DNA from: Mesorhizobium sp. DCY119
Lineage (GTDB): Bacteria > Pseudomonadota > Alphaproteobacteria > Rhizobiales > Rhizobiaceae
Direction: 5' to 3'
DNA: 64,000 bases
Assembly: GCF_003590645.1 (NCBI RefSeq)
Contig: NZ_CP031834.1
Span: 3,782,501 to 3,846,500, forward strand
Shown here one piece after another: positions 17,578 through 26,452 of this stretch. Each line of letters starts with the position of its first letter. The first letter of the stretch is position 1. Under the pieces are notes generated by a model. It saw only the letters and a program-made list of their open reading frames with translations. It was not told the DNA's origin and made no database searches. A program made the position numbers and the translations under genes.

Positions 17578-17687
17578 GAAAATCCCGTCCGGCTTTTCCC
17601 CGACTGCCGACGGTGCCTTCCCTGCCCCCGCCCCTCGGCTCGGAAGGACTTGCGGAGAATCGGGGCCGATGCGACCATCGCCGCACC

Positions 17688-18386
17688 ATGGCTCGCGCAC
17701 GCTCCGATTCTCCGCCCCTCTTCGAAATCCTCGAACGACCCGATTTTTCGGTCGAGACGCGCGCGATCGCGCGCGGCCAGTGGCCGGTCGCCGGAATGGA
17801 CGAGGCCGGCCGTGGCCCGCTCGCCGGGCCGGTGGTCGCGGCCGCAGTCGTGCTCGATCCGAAGCGCATTCCCGCCGGGCTCGACGATTCCAAGCGGCTC
17901 ACCGGCATCCAGCGCGAGGAGCTTTTTTCAGAAATCCTTGCCACCGCCCTCGGCGTCTCGATGGCCTCGGTCTGTGCGGAAGGCATCGATCGCAGCGATA
18001 TCCGCAAGGCCAGCCTGGAAGCCATGCGGCGTTCGCTGTGCGGCCTGCCGCTGGCGCCAAAACTGGCGCTTGCCGATGGCCGCGACGTGCCGCCCGGCCT
18101 GCCCTGCGATTGCGAAGCGCTGGTGAAGGGCGATCAGCGCTCGCAGTCGATCGCCGCCGCCTCGATCGTCGCCAAGGTCATGCGCGACCGCATGATGACC
18201 GGCTGCGGCCAGACCGACACGCGCTACGGCTTCGAAATCCATATGGGCTATGCGACCGCGCGTCACCGCGCAGCAATCGACGTCCATGGCGCGGTCGCGC
18301 GCTGGCACCGCGTCTCCTTCGCGCCGTTTCGGCTCGCTGACGAGTTGCAGGCAGGAGCTGCCAACGACGACGAATTCGCGCTCTAA
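17688..18386 (+). CDS. rnhB: ribonuclease HII
   Basis: Endonuclease that cuts the RNA strand of RNA-DNA hybrids and removes misincorporated ribonucleotides. The hallmark [19 protein letters not shown] with the first catalytic Asp-Glu pair lies at about residue 35, DDSKRLT at about 67, a third acidic residue in [10 protein letters not shown] and a fourth in [13 protein letters not shown]. The ATG at 17688 ([20 protein letters not shown]) gives 232 residues, a normal length; the longer frame from 17481 would read through the upstream palindrome. A bidirectional terminator separates it from the convergent atp operon. Confidence 0.95.
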   Translation: MARARSDSPPLFEILERPDFSVETRAIARGQWPVAGMDEAGRGPLAGPVVAAAVVLDPKRIPAGLDDSKRLTGIQREELFSEILATALGVSMASVCAEGIDRSDIRKASLEAMRRSLCGLPLAPKLALADGRDVPPGLPCDCEALVKGDQRSQSIAAASIVAKVMRDRMMTGCGQTDTRYGFEIHMGYATARHRAAIDVHGAVARWHRVSFAPFRLADELQAGAANDDEFAL

Positions 18387-18406
18387 TTGGCCCTACACCG
18401 CAAAAG

Positions 18407-18439
18407 AAAAAAGCCGCCGGAATTTCCAGCGGCTTTTTT
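18407..18439. terminator. bidirectional intrinsic terminator between rnhB and atpF
   Basis: AAAAAAGCCGC (18407-18417) pairs perfectly with GCGGCTTTTTT (18429-18439). After one C-A mismatch the loop continues with GGAA/TTCC pairing. Runs of six A and six T flank the stem, so it can end transcription from both sides: rnhB on plus and the atp operon on minus. Confidence 0.93.
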
Positions 18440-18477
18440 GATCTTTGAATTTTCCGGCCGAAGCTGGAAGCCAAAAC

Positions 18478-18957
18478 TCAGTTGAGCTTCGACTTCACTT
18501 CCTGCAGCGACGCCTTGAAGATGTCGCCGTCGGCCTTTGTGTCTACCTTGCCGGCGAGCAATGCCCGCGCTGCCTCGACCGCCAGATCGACGGCGCTCGA
18601 ACGCACCTCGTTGACGGCGTCGCGCTCGGCCTGGCCGATCTTCTGCTCGGCAAGAGCGGTGCGGCGGGTAACGTAGTCCTCGGTCTTCTTCTGCGCTTCA
18701 GCGACCAAAAGTTCGGCCTCGCGCTTGGCGGCTTCGACGATCTCAGCTGCTTCCTTCTCGGCTTCCTTCCGCTTGCGCTGGAATTCGGCGAGAAGCTGCT
18801 GGGATTCCTCGCGCAGACGGCGGGCTTCTTCAAGTTCGTCACTGATGCGCTTGGCGCGCTCATCCAGCGACTTGCCGATCACGCCCGGCACCTTCAGGTA
18901 GAAGACGACGGCGAGGAAGATAACGAGGGCTACTGTTGCCCAGAATGTTGCGTCCAT
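18478..18957 (-). CDS. atpF: F0F1 ATP synthase subunit b
   Basis: Peripheral-stalk subunit b of the F0 sector. The 159 residues start MDATFWATVALVIFLAVVFYL, a single membrane helix, and continue as a long charged coiled coil (KRISDELEEARRLREESQQLLAEFQRKRKE). Together with the divergent b' encoded nine bases upstream it forms the heterodimeric stalk typical of alphaproteobacteria and photosynthetic bacteria. It is the last gene of the F0 operon and is followed by a terminator. Confidence 0.95.
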   Translation of the reverse strand: MDATFWATVALVIFLAVVFYLKVPGVIGKSLDERAKRISDELEEARRLREESQQLLAEFQRKRKEAEKEAAEIVEAAKREAELLVAEAQKKTEDYVTRRTALAEQKIGQAERDAVNEVRSSAVDLAVEAARALLAGKVDTKADGDIFKASLQEVKSKLN

Positions 18958-18966
18958 GGCCCTCTC

Positions 18967-19548
18967 CTACTCCCGAACCGCTTTCACGGCGGCAGCGACG
19001 GCAGCCTTGTCGGCCTTGCCACCGATCAGTTCCTGGACGATGGCAGCAGCCGTGTCCTCGGCGATCGTGCCGACTTCCTTCATCGCTGAAGACTTGATCG
19101 AGGCAATGTGAGCTTCGGCTTCGCCGAGCTTCTGCTCGAGTGCGGCTTCAACCTTCTTGCGTTCGACGTCGGCGTCAGCCTTGGCACTGTCGCGCGCCTG
19201 CTGGCCGATGGTATTCGCCTTGGCCTTGGCTTCGGCAAGTTCCTGCTCGTAGGCAGCAACTGCCGCATCCGCCTCGCTCTTCATCAAGGCAGCCTGATCC
19301 AGATCCTGCGCGATACGATCGCGACGGACTTCCAGGATGCCGCCGATGCGTGGCAGGACAACCTTTTTCAGGAACAGGTAGAACAGGCCGAACGTGATGG
19401 CCAGCCACAGGATCTGCGACGCAAAGGTCGACGAATCGAATGGCGGAAACGCCGGCTTGCCGCCAGCTTCATGGCCCGCACCGGTTTCGGTGTGGGTTTC
19501 GCCTTCAGCGGGGGCAGCTTCCTGCGCGTATCCCGGTGTCACAAACAT
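18967..19548 (-). CDS. atpF2: F0F1 ATP synthase subunit b'
   Basis: Second peripheral-stalk subunit, partner of b. I chose the ATG at 19548 ([13 protein letters not shown]), preceded by AGGGGAAGCAG; the longer frame needs a TTG at 19569. The 193 residues have an acidic Ala/Glu-rich N-terminal segment, then a membrane helix ([24 protein letters not shown]) and a coiled coil ([24 protein letters not shown]). The gene lies between atpE and atpF; a strong hairpin lies in the upstream spacer. Confidence 0.93.
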   Translation of the reverse strand: MFVTPGYAQEAAPAEGETHTETGAGHEAGGKPAFPPFDSSTFASQILWLAITFGLFYLFLKKVVLPRIGGILEVRRDRIAQDLDQAALMKSEADAAVAAYEQELAEAKAKANTIGQQARDSAKADADVERKKVEAALEQKLGEAEAHIASIKSSAMKEVGTIAEDTAAAIVQELIGGKADKAAVAAAVKAVRE

Positions 19549-19570
19549 CTGCTTCCCCTGTCCAGACAAA

Positions 19571-19591
19571 CCGGCCGCACTGCGCGGCCGG
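19571..19591 (-). promoter_or_regulatory. perfect hairpin in the atpE-atpF' spacer
   Basis: CCGGCCGC (19571-19578) and GCGGCCGG (19584-19591) pair over eight GC-rich bases with a five-base loop. In the minus-strand transcript the stem is followed by UUUGUCUG, a weak U stretch. It could be a partial terminator or a block to 3' exonucleases. Confidence 0.6.
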
Positions 19592-19614
19592 CAGTATCAT
19601 CGCTTTCGCAACTC

Positions 19615-19839
19615 TTATGTGAAGAGGAGCAGAAGAGCGACGAGGAGCGAGAAGATGCCCAGAGCTTCGGTCACGGCGAAGCCGAAAATCAGGCGGCCGA
19701 ACTGACCGTCGGCAGCCGACGGATTGCGCAGGGCGCCCGCCAGGTAGTTGCCGAAAATCGTGCCGAGGCCGATGCCTGCGCCACCCATGCCGAGGCAGGC
19801 GATGCCCGCGCCGATTGCCTTTGCTGCGTCTACTTCCAT
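19615..19839 (-). CDS. atpE: F0F1 ATP synthase subunit c
   Basis: Proteolipid of the rotating ring. The start ATG at 19839 has AAGGAG seven bases upstream; a TTG two codons earlier is unlikely. The 74 residues form two membrane helices joined by a polar loop ([15 protein letters not shown]). The first helix has the glycine-rich packing pattern [18 protein letters not shown], and the ion-binding carboxylate is the Glu in [13 protein letters not shown]. The H+-type residues around it suggest proton rather than sodium coupling, by inference only. Confidence 0.96.
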   Translation of the reverse strand: MEVDAAKAIGAGIACLGMGGAGIGLGTIFGNYLAGALRNPSAADGQFGRLIFGFAVTEALGIFSLLVALLLLFT

Positions 19840-19912
19840 GTCCAACTCCTTGTGGATCGAAATTCAGTCAATGCTTTCGTTAGGCGGAAGGAACCCCGCC
19901 GGCGACAGTTTC

Positions 19913-20662
19913 CTAGTGGCTCGGGTGCAGAGCGTCGTTGAGGTACATGCAGGTCAGCACCGCAAAGACATAGGCCTGCAGGAAGGCCACGAGAAATTCG
20001 AGGGCGGTGATCGCAACCGTCATAGCGAGCGGCAGGATCGAGCCGGCGACGCCGACCGCACCAAGTGTGCTCAGCGAGGCGACGAAACCGGCGAAAACCT
20101 TAAGCGTGATGTGTCCGGCCAGCATGTTGGCGAACAGACGAACCGAAAGGCTGATCGGCCGCGACAGGAACGAGATAACTTCGATGAGCACCACCAACGG
20201 CACGAGAATGCCCGGCACGCCCTGCGGAACGAAGAGTTTGAAGAAGCCGAAACCGTGCTTCATGATGCCGTAGACGACGACGGTTCCGATCACCAGCAGC
20301 GCCAGCATGAAGGTGACGATGATGTGGCTGGTGATGGTGAAGAAATACGGGAAAAGCCCGAGCAGGTTCGCGACGAGCACGAACATGAACAGCGAAAACA
20401 CCATTGGGAAGAACTTCATCCCGTGCGTTCCCGCCGCATCGCGCAGCATGGAGGCCACGAATTCGTAGGACATTTCCGAGATCGACTGAAGCCGGCCGGG
20501 GATCAGGCCGCGGCTCGATGTCGTCAGGAAGAGGAAAAGGCCGGCGGCTGCGACGGTCGCGACCATGAAGGCGGACGAATTGGTGAAGGAGAAATCGAGA
20601 CCGCCGATTTCGATCGGAATCCATTTCGTGATGTGAAACTGATGGATCGGATCGTTGGCCAC
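19913..20662 (-). CDS. atpB: F0F1 ATP synthase subunit a
   Basis: Stator channel of F0 that conducts protons to the c ring. The 249 residues form five to six membrane helices. The essential arginine is in [14 protein letters not shown] (about 168-181), and the C-terminal helix carries [16 protein letters not shown]. The N-terminus [16 protein letters not shown] is typical of rhizobial a subunits. The gene follows atpI by 36 bases and precedes atpE, giving the order I-B-E-F'-F with no F1 genes, the split arrangement usual for alphaproteobacteria. Confidence 0.96.
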   Translation of the reverse strand: MANDPIHQFHITKWIPIEIGGLDFSFTNSSAFMVATVAAAGLFLFLTTSSRGLIPGRLQSISEMSYEFVASMLRDAAGTHGMKFFPMVFSLFMFVLVANLLGLFPYFFTITSHIIVTFMLALLVIGTVVVYGIMKHGFGFFKLFVPQGVPGILVPLVVLIEVISFLSRPISLSVRLFANMLAGHITLKVFAGFVASLSTLGAVGVAGSILPLAMTVAITALEFLVAFLQAYVFAVLTCMYLNDALHPSH

Positions 20663-20698
20663 CTGGACCCCCTCGGCAAGAAGCGCCCGCAGGCGCGA

Positions 20699-21109
20699 TT
20701 ACGTATTATCTGGACCCTCGGGGCCTTTCTTCGGCACCCTTGGACCCGCATCTGCAACGACGCCTGCGGAACGCAGGACATTGAGAACCCCGGCGCCAAA
20801 TCCCAGGAGCAGGAAAATGATCAAACCCCATGGCGAAGTCCCCGCCATTCGGTCGATCACCCAGCCGAGCCCGACACCAACCGCTATCCCCGCGATAAAC
20901 TCGCTGGACAGCTTCAAGGCCTGACCATAGCCGGCAACACCGCTCGACTTAGCACCCTCTCGACTGGCGCTTCCATCCGGCCTTCTTGTCGCAAGAGATG
21001 CTTCAAGCTGACGCCGGCGGCGCTCCAGGTCGTCGTCGCGGAATTCAGGTTTGTCTTGATCTCCAGGCCCGGTTTTTCCGGTTTCGTCTGGCCTTTTCTT
21101 GTTGGCCAC
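20699..21109 (-). CDS. atpI: AtpI/AtpZ-type ATP synthase assembly protein
   Basis: Small membrane protein at the head of the F0 operon; the family helps assemble the c ring or import magnesium. The start is taken as GTG at 21109, five bases after a perfect AGGAGG, giving 136 residues beginning with ANKKRPDETGKTG after the initiator. The N-terminal half is hydrophilic (ERRRRQLEASLATRRPDG); the C-terminal half has two membrane helices (LSSEFIAGIAVGVGLGWVID and SPWGLIIFLLLGFGAGVLNV). Longer forms to 21193 lack a ribosome site. The order with atpB downstream supports the call. Confidence 0.88.
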   Translation of the reverse strand: MANKKRPDETGKTGPGDQDKPEFRDDDLERRRRQLEASLATRRPDGSASREGAKSSGVAGYGQALKLSSEFIAGIAVGVGLGWVIDRMAGTSPWGLIIFLLLGFGAGVLNVLRSAGVVADAGPRVPKKGPEGPDNT

Positions 21110-21363
21110 CGCAACCTCCTGCCTGGATAGAACAGCACCGTCCATCCGCTTCAAAGTCGCCGGCAACATAGTTAGCGAGGCCATCCCCGTCAAGCCACGG
21201 AGTGGGTGGTCAAACCATGTATTTTATGAAGTAAAATCAATCATTTAAAAAAGTGCGACAACCTGCCCGGCATATATCACCCGTCGCTGCGCGCGAATCC
21301 GCAGGGAATCCTCCCCGCGGGCTATGCGGCTCCCACCGCCGACAGGAGGCTGGCTTGCGACAA

Positions 21364-22551
21364 TCAGCTCCAGCCACCGCCATAGGTGCGATAGAAAATA
21401 TGCAGACCGATTTTCTTCATCTTCTCCATCGTCCGTGCCCAGCGCGGGCTAACATATTCGGCGTAATAGTGCGTGGAGGAGGCAACCTCGGGAATGAAGA
21501 TCTTGCCGGCGGTGACCGCCATGGCGATATCTTCGGCGATCTTGTAGTGCTCGCGGCTGGTCACGACCTTCTTCCTGCCGTCGCAGGCAAAGGAGAACTG
21601 GCAACGGTTGAGCCAGTTGTCGTTCTGGTAGACGACGCCGCAGATGGTGCTGGGATAGGCAGGATTGCGGACGCGGTTCAGGATGACCTGGGCGACAGCC
21701 GCCTGCCCTTTCAGGCTTTCGCCGCGCGCCTCGAAATAGATGGCCGTGGCCAGGCACTTCTGCTCGGGCTTGGAGAATACGCTCGCCGGCAGGGGCTTGC
21801 TCATCCAATTGTGGTCGCCCTCGGATACCGGCGGAATGAAGCGACCGTCATTCGGCGTCTCATCCTTGAGCAGGCTCTCGAAAGGCGAGGATTTGGCGTA
21901 GTCGGGCTCGGCTGGGGCATAGGCCGTGGCCAGAATGTCCGGCGTGTCGTTGTTGACGAGATCGGCGAGCATCGCGGGAACGCCCGGCGCCCGCTTCTTG
22001 TCTTCCTTGACGTAGAAGGCAGTCGCGATCTGGATTTCCTTGCCCTTGATCGTCGACTTCACGAAGGCCTGCTTCAGGCCGGCATCGAATTCAGGGAGAA
22101 TAAGGGAACTGGTGCGATCCAGCACCGAGCCGGCATTGAACGCCTTGGGCGGGGCGACCGGCGTGACATTGACGATGCGCCCTTTCTTCTCGCTGCGATT
22201 GATGCGTTCTTCGTCCGGCACGTCGTTGGCGGCAGCACCCTTGCCTTTGAAGGCCACGGAGCCGATGCCGGGAGCGTTGACGCCCGAACCGGAGATCGAA
22301 CCTGTGGGCATGTTTGCGTCCGCGAAGGGCATTTCGGCCGCATGCACGGAACCCGCCACTGACGTCTGGACGAAGGCGTTCCAGCGTGTGTCCGACGTTT
22401 CGACACCGGACACCAGACTGCGCATGTCCTGATAAGCCACCGTGGTCGGAAATCCGACCCAGATACCCAATCCGACAACAAGGGGAGGCAGGAACGAACG
22501 CTTTTTCAGATTGGCAACAACCATCTGCAGCGTCGGTAGACGTCGATGCAC
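21364..22551 (-). CDS. SleB-type cell wall hydrolase
   Basis: Exported peptidoglycan hydrolase (lytic transglycosylase/amidase group named after spore cortex enzyme SleB). The 395 residues have an N-terminal anchor (FLPPLVVGLGIWVGFPTTVA), a long low-conservation linker to about 255, and the catalytic domain: CLATAIYFEARGES with the catalytic Glu, QAAVAQVILNRVRNP, NRCQFSFACDG and STHYYAEYVSPRWA. Rhizobia use SleB-like enzymes in cell-wall remodelling; there is no evidence of sporulation. Translation starts at GTG 22551, five bases after GGAGAG, and that site lies within the stem of a 9-bp hairpin. Confidence 0.9.
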   Translation of the reverse strand: MHRRLPTLQMVVANLKKRSFLPPLVVGLGIWVGFPTTVAYQDMRSLVSGVETSDTRWNAFVQTSVAGSVHAAEMPFADANMPTGSISGSGVNAPGIGSVAFKGKGAAANDVPDEERINRSEKKGRIVNVTPVAPPKAFNAGSVLDRTSSLILPEFDAGLKQAFVKSTIKGKEIQIATAFYVKEDKKRAPGVPAMLADLVNNDTPDILATAYAPAEPDYAKSSPFESLLKDETPNDGRFIPPVSEGDHNWMSKPLPASVFSKPEQKCLATAIYFEARGESLKGQAAVAQVILNRVRNPAYPSTICGVVYQNDNWLNRCQFSFACDGRKKVVTSREHYKIAEDIAMAVTAGKIFIPEVASSTHYYAEYVSPRWARTMEKMKKIGLHIFYRTYGGGWS

Positions 22552-22556
22552 AGAAA

Positions 22557-22589
22557 CTCTCCAGAACGCAACAGAAACCCTCTGGAGAG
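22557..22589 (-). promoter_or_regulatory. hairpin that buries the Shine-Dalgarno site of the SleB-type gene
   Basis: In the minus-strand message CUCUCCAGA pairs perfectly with UCUGGAGAG, with a 15-base loop, and the right arm contains the GGAGAG ribosome site just before the GUG start at 22551. The fold could reduce translation until melted or bound. Just upstream, 22601-22621 holds TTAACC and GGTTAA half-sites. Confidence 0.65.
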
Positions 22590-22655
22590 AAAATGATGCA
22601 TTAACCTTGATGGAGGGTTAACGGCCCCGCTCCGCTTTGCCCTATCGTTGCTGAA

Positions 22656-23948
22656 TCAGGCCTCATTGCGGCCAGCGGCGGGCGGCAGGAAAATCGGCCA
22701 TGCGACCAGAGCGCACACTGCCGCGCACAGCCATACACCGGCCCACGACAAGAAGGCCAAAAGCCATGGAATGGCGATAGGCACCAGAAAAAAGGCAATG
22801 AACACAAAACTGTTGGCGAGCCCCAAGGCCGTGCCGGCGCGGCTGGCACCTGCCAGCGTTGCAAGTTCGGTATAGGCGACGCCATGCCACGATGAAATGC
22901 TGATCCCGGCGAGAACAAGAACTGCGATCGTCGCCGGCAAGGCGGCATCCTTGATATCAGGTATTTCGGCTGATGCCGCCACGAGCAGGGCAAGCCCAAC
23001 AAAGGCAACTGTGCTCAGCATGCTGCAGAACCGCAGGTAAGCGCGCCGATTGCCTTTGCGGTCGGTCCAATGTCCGCTCCATACCCGCATGACCATAGCG
23101 CCAACCTGGACCGCGGCAATCGTGGCACTGGAGACAGCAGTGCCGGCACCACCGAAATCATGCAGAAAAATGACGGCAAAGGTGAGTATGGCTACCTGCG
23201 GAAAGCAGAGGATGCCGATCGCAATCGAAATTCGCCATATGGTGACGTCATGCAGGACGGCCGGCTTCGCAGAGGCGGGCTTTTCGCAGTCGGCGGGGGG
23301 CCTGTTCTCAGCTGCCTGAGGTTGGTGCAGCCATAGCCATGCGAAGAGCACGGTCATTGCGGAAAACGCGGCGAGCAACCCATAGACCGCCGCAAAACCG
23401 TAAGCCGAGGCGAGTGACGGAAGGAGGAGCGCGCCGAGCCCGCCTCCGAGCGGTATCGCCGTCTGCCTGACGCTCATGGCAAAGCCGCGCTCCCCTTCCT
23501 GAAACCAGGCCATGATGGCGCGCCCGCTCGATCCGTTGACGCTGCCGCCAAGCAAACCCGTCACAAGAAGTCCGACAGCCAGCGGGACAATACCCGGTAC
23601 GAAATCCGCCGACGGAACGACTGCAAATGCCATCAGAAAGAGCCAGGCCGACATAGCGGCGAGACCCGTCAGCAGGACGCCGCGGTCACCCCAGCGGTCG
23701 GTCAGCAGACCCCACGGCAGTTCGCTCACGGCCACGCCAAGACCCATGAGACCAAGCACGAAACCAAGCTTGCTGTTGTCGAGATGATAGCCGACGCGCA
23801 TGAACACCGCCGTTGTCGGAATGCCGGAAAAGGTGGCGGAGAAGCAGGCATTGGCGACCACGCCGATACCCAGCACCTTCCAGCGATGATTTGAGCGCAA
23901 CTGCCCTGTCTCGACACGATGCGGCGTGACGCTGGAGACCGATACCAT
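22656..23948 (-). CDS. MFS transporter
   Basis: A 430-residue major facilitator with about twelve membrane helices, a GLLTDRWGDRGVLL loop typical of the helix 2-3 motif, and a second-half copy WSGHWTDRKGNRRAYLRF. The start MVSVSSVTPHRVETGQL is followed by the first helix. No substrate can be read. It is divergent from a LysR regulator gene at 24059 over 110 bases, which suggests the regulator controls this transporter. Confidence 0.88.
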   Translation of the reverse strand: MVSVSSVTPHRVETGQLRSNHRWKVLGIGVVANACFSATFSGIPTTAVFMRVGYHLDNSKLGFVLGLMGLGVAVSELPWGLLTDRWGDRGVLLTGLAAMSAWLFLMAFAVVPSADFVPGIVPLAVGLLVTGLLGGSVNGSSGRAIMAWFQEGERGFAMSVRQTAIPLGGGLGALLLPSLASAYGFAAVYGLLAAFSAMTVLFAWLWLHQPQAAENRPPADCEKPASAKPAVLHDVTIWRISIAIGILCFPQVAILTFAVIFLHDFGGAGTAVSSATIAAVQVGAMVMRVWSGHWTDRKGNRRAYLRFCSMLSTVAFVGLALLVAASAEIPDIKDAALPATIAVLVLAGISISSWHGVAYTELATLAGASRAGTALGLANSFVFIAFFLVPIAIPWLLAFLSWAGVWLCAAVCALVAWPIFLPPAAGRNEA

Positions 23949-24021
23949 GGCTAAGATTCCTTTGGTTCACGACTTGACGGTCAGCTTTTATCGCCATAGC
24001 TTCATCCTTAAAATCAGGAAG

Positions 24022-24044
24022 TTTTTGACTATCGGTACCAAAAA
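24022..24044. promoter_or_regulatory. candidate LysR operator
   Basis: TTTTTG (24022-24027) and CAAAAA (24039-24044) are a perfect inverted repeat with an 11-base centre, close to the T-N11-A pattern bound by LysR proteins. It lies 15 bases before the LysR GTG start and within the shared upstream region of the MFS gene. Confidence 0.6.
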
Positions 24045-24058
24045 TCAGGACTAATACC

Positions 24059-24988
24059 GTGAGACAAATTACATTTGATCTCGACGTGCTGCGCAGCTTC
24101 GTGACGGGCATGGAGCTTGGAAGCTTTGCCAAGGCCTCGGATCGGCTGGGGCGCTCGACGTCGGCCGTAAGCGCTCAGCTCAAGAAGCTGGAGGAGCAGG
24201 CGGGCACGCCCATCTTCCGCAAGTCAGGGCGCGGACTGGCGCTGACGGACGCCGGCGAAACCATGCTTGGCTACGCGCGGCGCCTGCTGGAGCTGAACGA
24301 CGAGGCTGCGTCCGCGATCAGCGGCGTCGAGCTTGAAGGATGGGTTCGGCTCGGGCTGCAGGAAGATTTCGGCGAAGCCGTTCTACCGGATGTACTCGGA
24401 CGCTTTGCCCGCGCGCACCCCAAGGTGAAAATCGAAGCAAGAATCGCCCGCAGCCACGAACTCGCCGAGCGGGTGACCACCGGCAGTCTCGATCTTGCCT
24501 TGGCCTGGCACAACGGAGACAGGCTGCCACATAGCGAGCATGTCGCGGACGTTCCAATGCGCTGGATCGGTCCGGCGCGGCCGATGCAAGAAAGTCTGCT
24601 CAGCGAAAGAGAATTGCCGCTCGCGGCACTCGAGGCGCCGTGCCTGTTGCGGACCAAGGCGACGGAGACGCTCGATCGAGCCGGAAGACCGTGGCGAATG
24701 GCTTTTTCGAGTCCCAGCCTAAGCGGTATATGGGCCGCCGTCGCTGCCGGACTTGGTCTGACGATCCGAACAGACATCGGCCTGCCCGCAAGCGTGGTGG
24801 CATTGACGCCGGGGGTGTCAGGGCTGCCCGCATTGCCGCACATGGCGCTTAATCTGCATCACAAGGATGCCGACCCTGACCCGGTAACGGGAAAGCTCGC
24901 CGAAATCCTGATCCAGGGCGTCATGGATGCCTTGCCGGAAAACACATTGAGTTCGTTTGCCCGCAACAAACTGAAGAACGTTGCCTGA
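24059..24988 (+). CDS. LysR family transcriptional regulator
   Basis: A 309-residue LTTR with the winged helix at the N-terminus (LDVLRSFVTGMELGSFAKAS, then RSTSAVSAQLKKLEEQAG) and a type 2 periplasmic-fold ligand domain. The start is GTG at 24059 with AGGA eight bases upstream. The divergent MFS transporter gene is the likely target. Ligand unknown. Confidence 0.9.
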   Translation: MRQITFDLDVLRSFVTGMELGSFAKASDRLGRSTSAVSAQLKKLEEQAGTPIFRKSGRGLALTDAGETMLGYARRLLELNDEAASAISGVELEGWVRLGLQEDFGEAVLPDVLGRFARAHPKVKIEARIARSHELAERVTTGSLDLALAWHNGDRLPHSEHVADVPMRWIGPARPMQESLLSERELPLAALEAPCLLRTKATETLDRAGRPWRMAFSSPSLSGIWAAVAAGLGLTIRTDIGLPASVVALTPGVSGLPALPHMALNLHHKDADPDPVTGKLAEILIQGVMDALPENTLSSFARNKLKNVA

Positions 24989-25012
24989 CCCTGCGATCCG
25001 GGCAGGCGATCT

Positions 25013-26443
25013 TCAGCCGCGCTTTTTCGCGCGCCCGGCAAAGGGATTTTCGGAAGCCCTGAGCGCCATGCGGATGGGCACGCCCGGCATGTCGAAGGAT
25101 TCGCGCAGGCTGTTGACGAGATAGCGCACATAGGACTGTGGCATCGAGTCCGGTCGCGTGCAGGACAATACGAACCCCGGTGGCCGGGTTTTCGCCTGCG
25201 TGATGTATTTGATCTTGAGACGGCGGCCGGCAACGGCGGGCGGCGGATGATGGGCGAGGATGCCCTCCAGCCAGCGATTGAGCCGGCCGGTCGAAATGCG
25301 GCTGTTCCAGACCTTGTGGGTCTTGAGAACCGCGTCCATCAGCTTGTCGAGGCCGCGGCCGGTTTCAGCCGAGATCGGCACCGCCTGAAGCCCGCGCACC
25401 TGCGGCAGAAGCCGCGTGGTTTTTTCGCGCAGCTCGGCAAGCGTTTCCTGCGGGTTCTCGATCATGTCCCATTTGTTGAAGGCGATCACCAGCGCCCTGC
25501 CCTCGCGGATGATCAGGTCGGCGATCTGGAGATCCTGCTTCTCGAAAGGAATGGTCGCATCGAACACGACGACGACGACCTCGGCAAAGCGGATGGCGCG
25601 AAGCCCGTCGGCGACGGAAAGCTTCTCGAGCTTTTCCTGCACCTTGGCCTTGCGGCGCATGCCGGCCGTGTCGAACAACCGGATCAGACGGCCGCGCCAT
25701 TCCCAGTCGACCGAAATCGAATCGCGGGTGATGCCGGCTTCCGGGCCGGTCAGCAGCCGCTCTTCGTCGATGAGCGCATTGATCAGCGTCGACTTGCCGG
25801 CATTCGGCCGGCCGACGACGGCAATGCGCATCGGCTTGGTGTCGTCATATTCGTGCTCGGCGTCCGGGTCGGCAATGTCCTCGCCGACCAGCACTTCGGT
25901 GACGGCAATTTCGTCTTCGTCCTCTTCGTCCTCGCCGAACACGCGGGCATGGCCGAGGGCGTCGACCACCGCATCGCGAAGATCCGGCAGGCCCTGCCCA
26001 TGCTCGGCCGAAATCGGGATAGGCTCGCCGAGCCCGACTTCCCAGGCTTCCAGCATTCCGCCTTGAGAGCCTCGCGCTTCTGATTTGTTGGCAACCAGCA
26101 CCACCGGCTTGCCTGCGCGCCGCACGATATCGGCGAATGCCTTGTCGTCCGGCATCAGGCCGGATTTCGAATCGACGACGAAGAAGATGAGATCGGCTTC
26201 GCTGATGGCGATCTCGGTCTGCGCCCGCATGCGGCCCTGAAGCGTGGCGGGAGCGGCCGTCTCGAAGCCAGCCGTATCGATCACATCGAAATGGAGATCG
26301 TAGAGTTTTGCCGCATGCACGCGGCGGTCGCGCGTTACGCCCGGCGTATCATCGACCAGTGCCAGCTTCTTGCCGACGAGGCGGTTGAAAAGCGTAGACT
26401 TGCCGACGTTAGGCCGGCCGATAATTGCGACTTTGAATGTCAT
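25013..26443 (-). CDS. der: ribosome-assembly GTPase Der (EngA)
   Basis: Essential double-GTPase needed for 50S ribosome maturation. The first domain has [14 protein letters not shown] (P-loop, residue 8 on) and DTPGVTRDR; the second has [14 protein letters not shown] near 213 and [13 protein letters not shown]-like C-terminal domain follows ([21 protein letters not shown]). The length of 476 residues is normal for alphaproteobacteria, with an acidic linker ([13 protein letters not shown]) between domains. The gene follows the TPR gene by nine bases. Confidence 0.97.
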   Translation of the reverse strand: MTFKVAIIGRPNVGKSTLFNRLVGKKLALVDDTPGVTRDRRVHAAKLYDLHFDVIDTAGFETAAPATLQGRMRAQTEIAISEADLIFFVVDSKSGLMPDDKAFADIVRRAGKPVVLVANKSEARGSQGGMLEAWEVGLGEPIPISAEHGQGLPDLRDAVVDALGHARVFGEDEEDEDEIAVTEVLVGEDIADPDAEHEYDDTKPMRIAVVGRPNAGKSTLINALIDEERLLTGPEAGITRDSISVDWEWRGRLIRLFDTAGMRRKAKVQEKLEKLSVADGLRAIRFAEVVVVVFDATIPFEKQDLQIADLIIREGRALVIAFNKWDMIENPQETLAELREKTTRLLPQVRGLQAVPISAETGRGLDKLMDAVLKTHKVWNSRISTGRLNRWLEGILAHHPPPAVAGRRLKIKYITQAKTRPPGFVLSCTRPDSMPQSYVRYLVNSLRESFDMPGVPIRMALRASENPFAGRAKKRG

Positions 26444-26452
26444 CTCTCGGCA

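Noticed and set aside
19748-21130. 460-codon plus-strand frame over atpE, atpB and atpI
   Set aside because: Antisense to well-conserved F0 genes, composition dominated by Arg, Asp, Glu and His, no start site.
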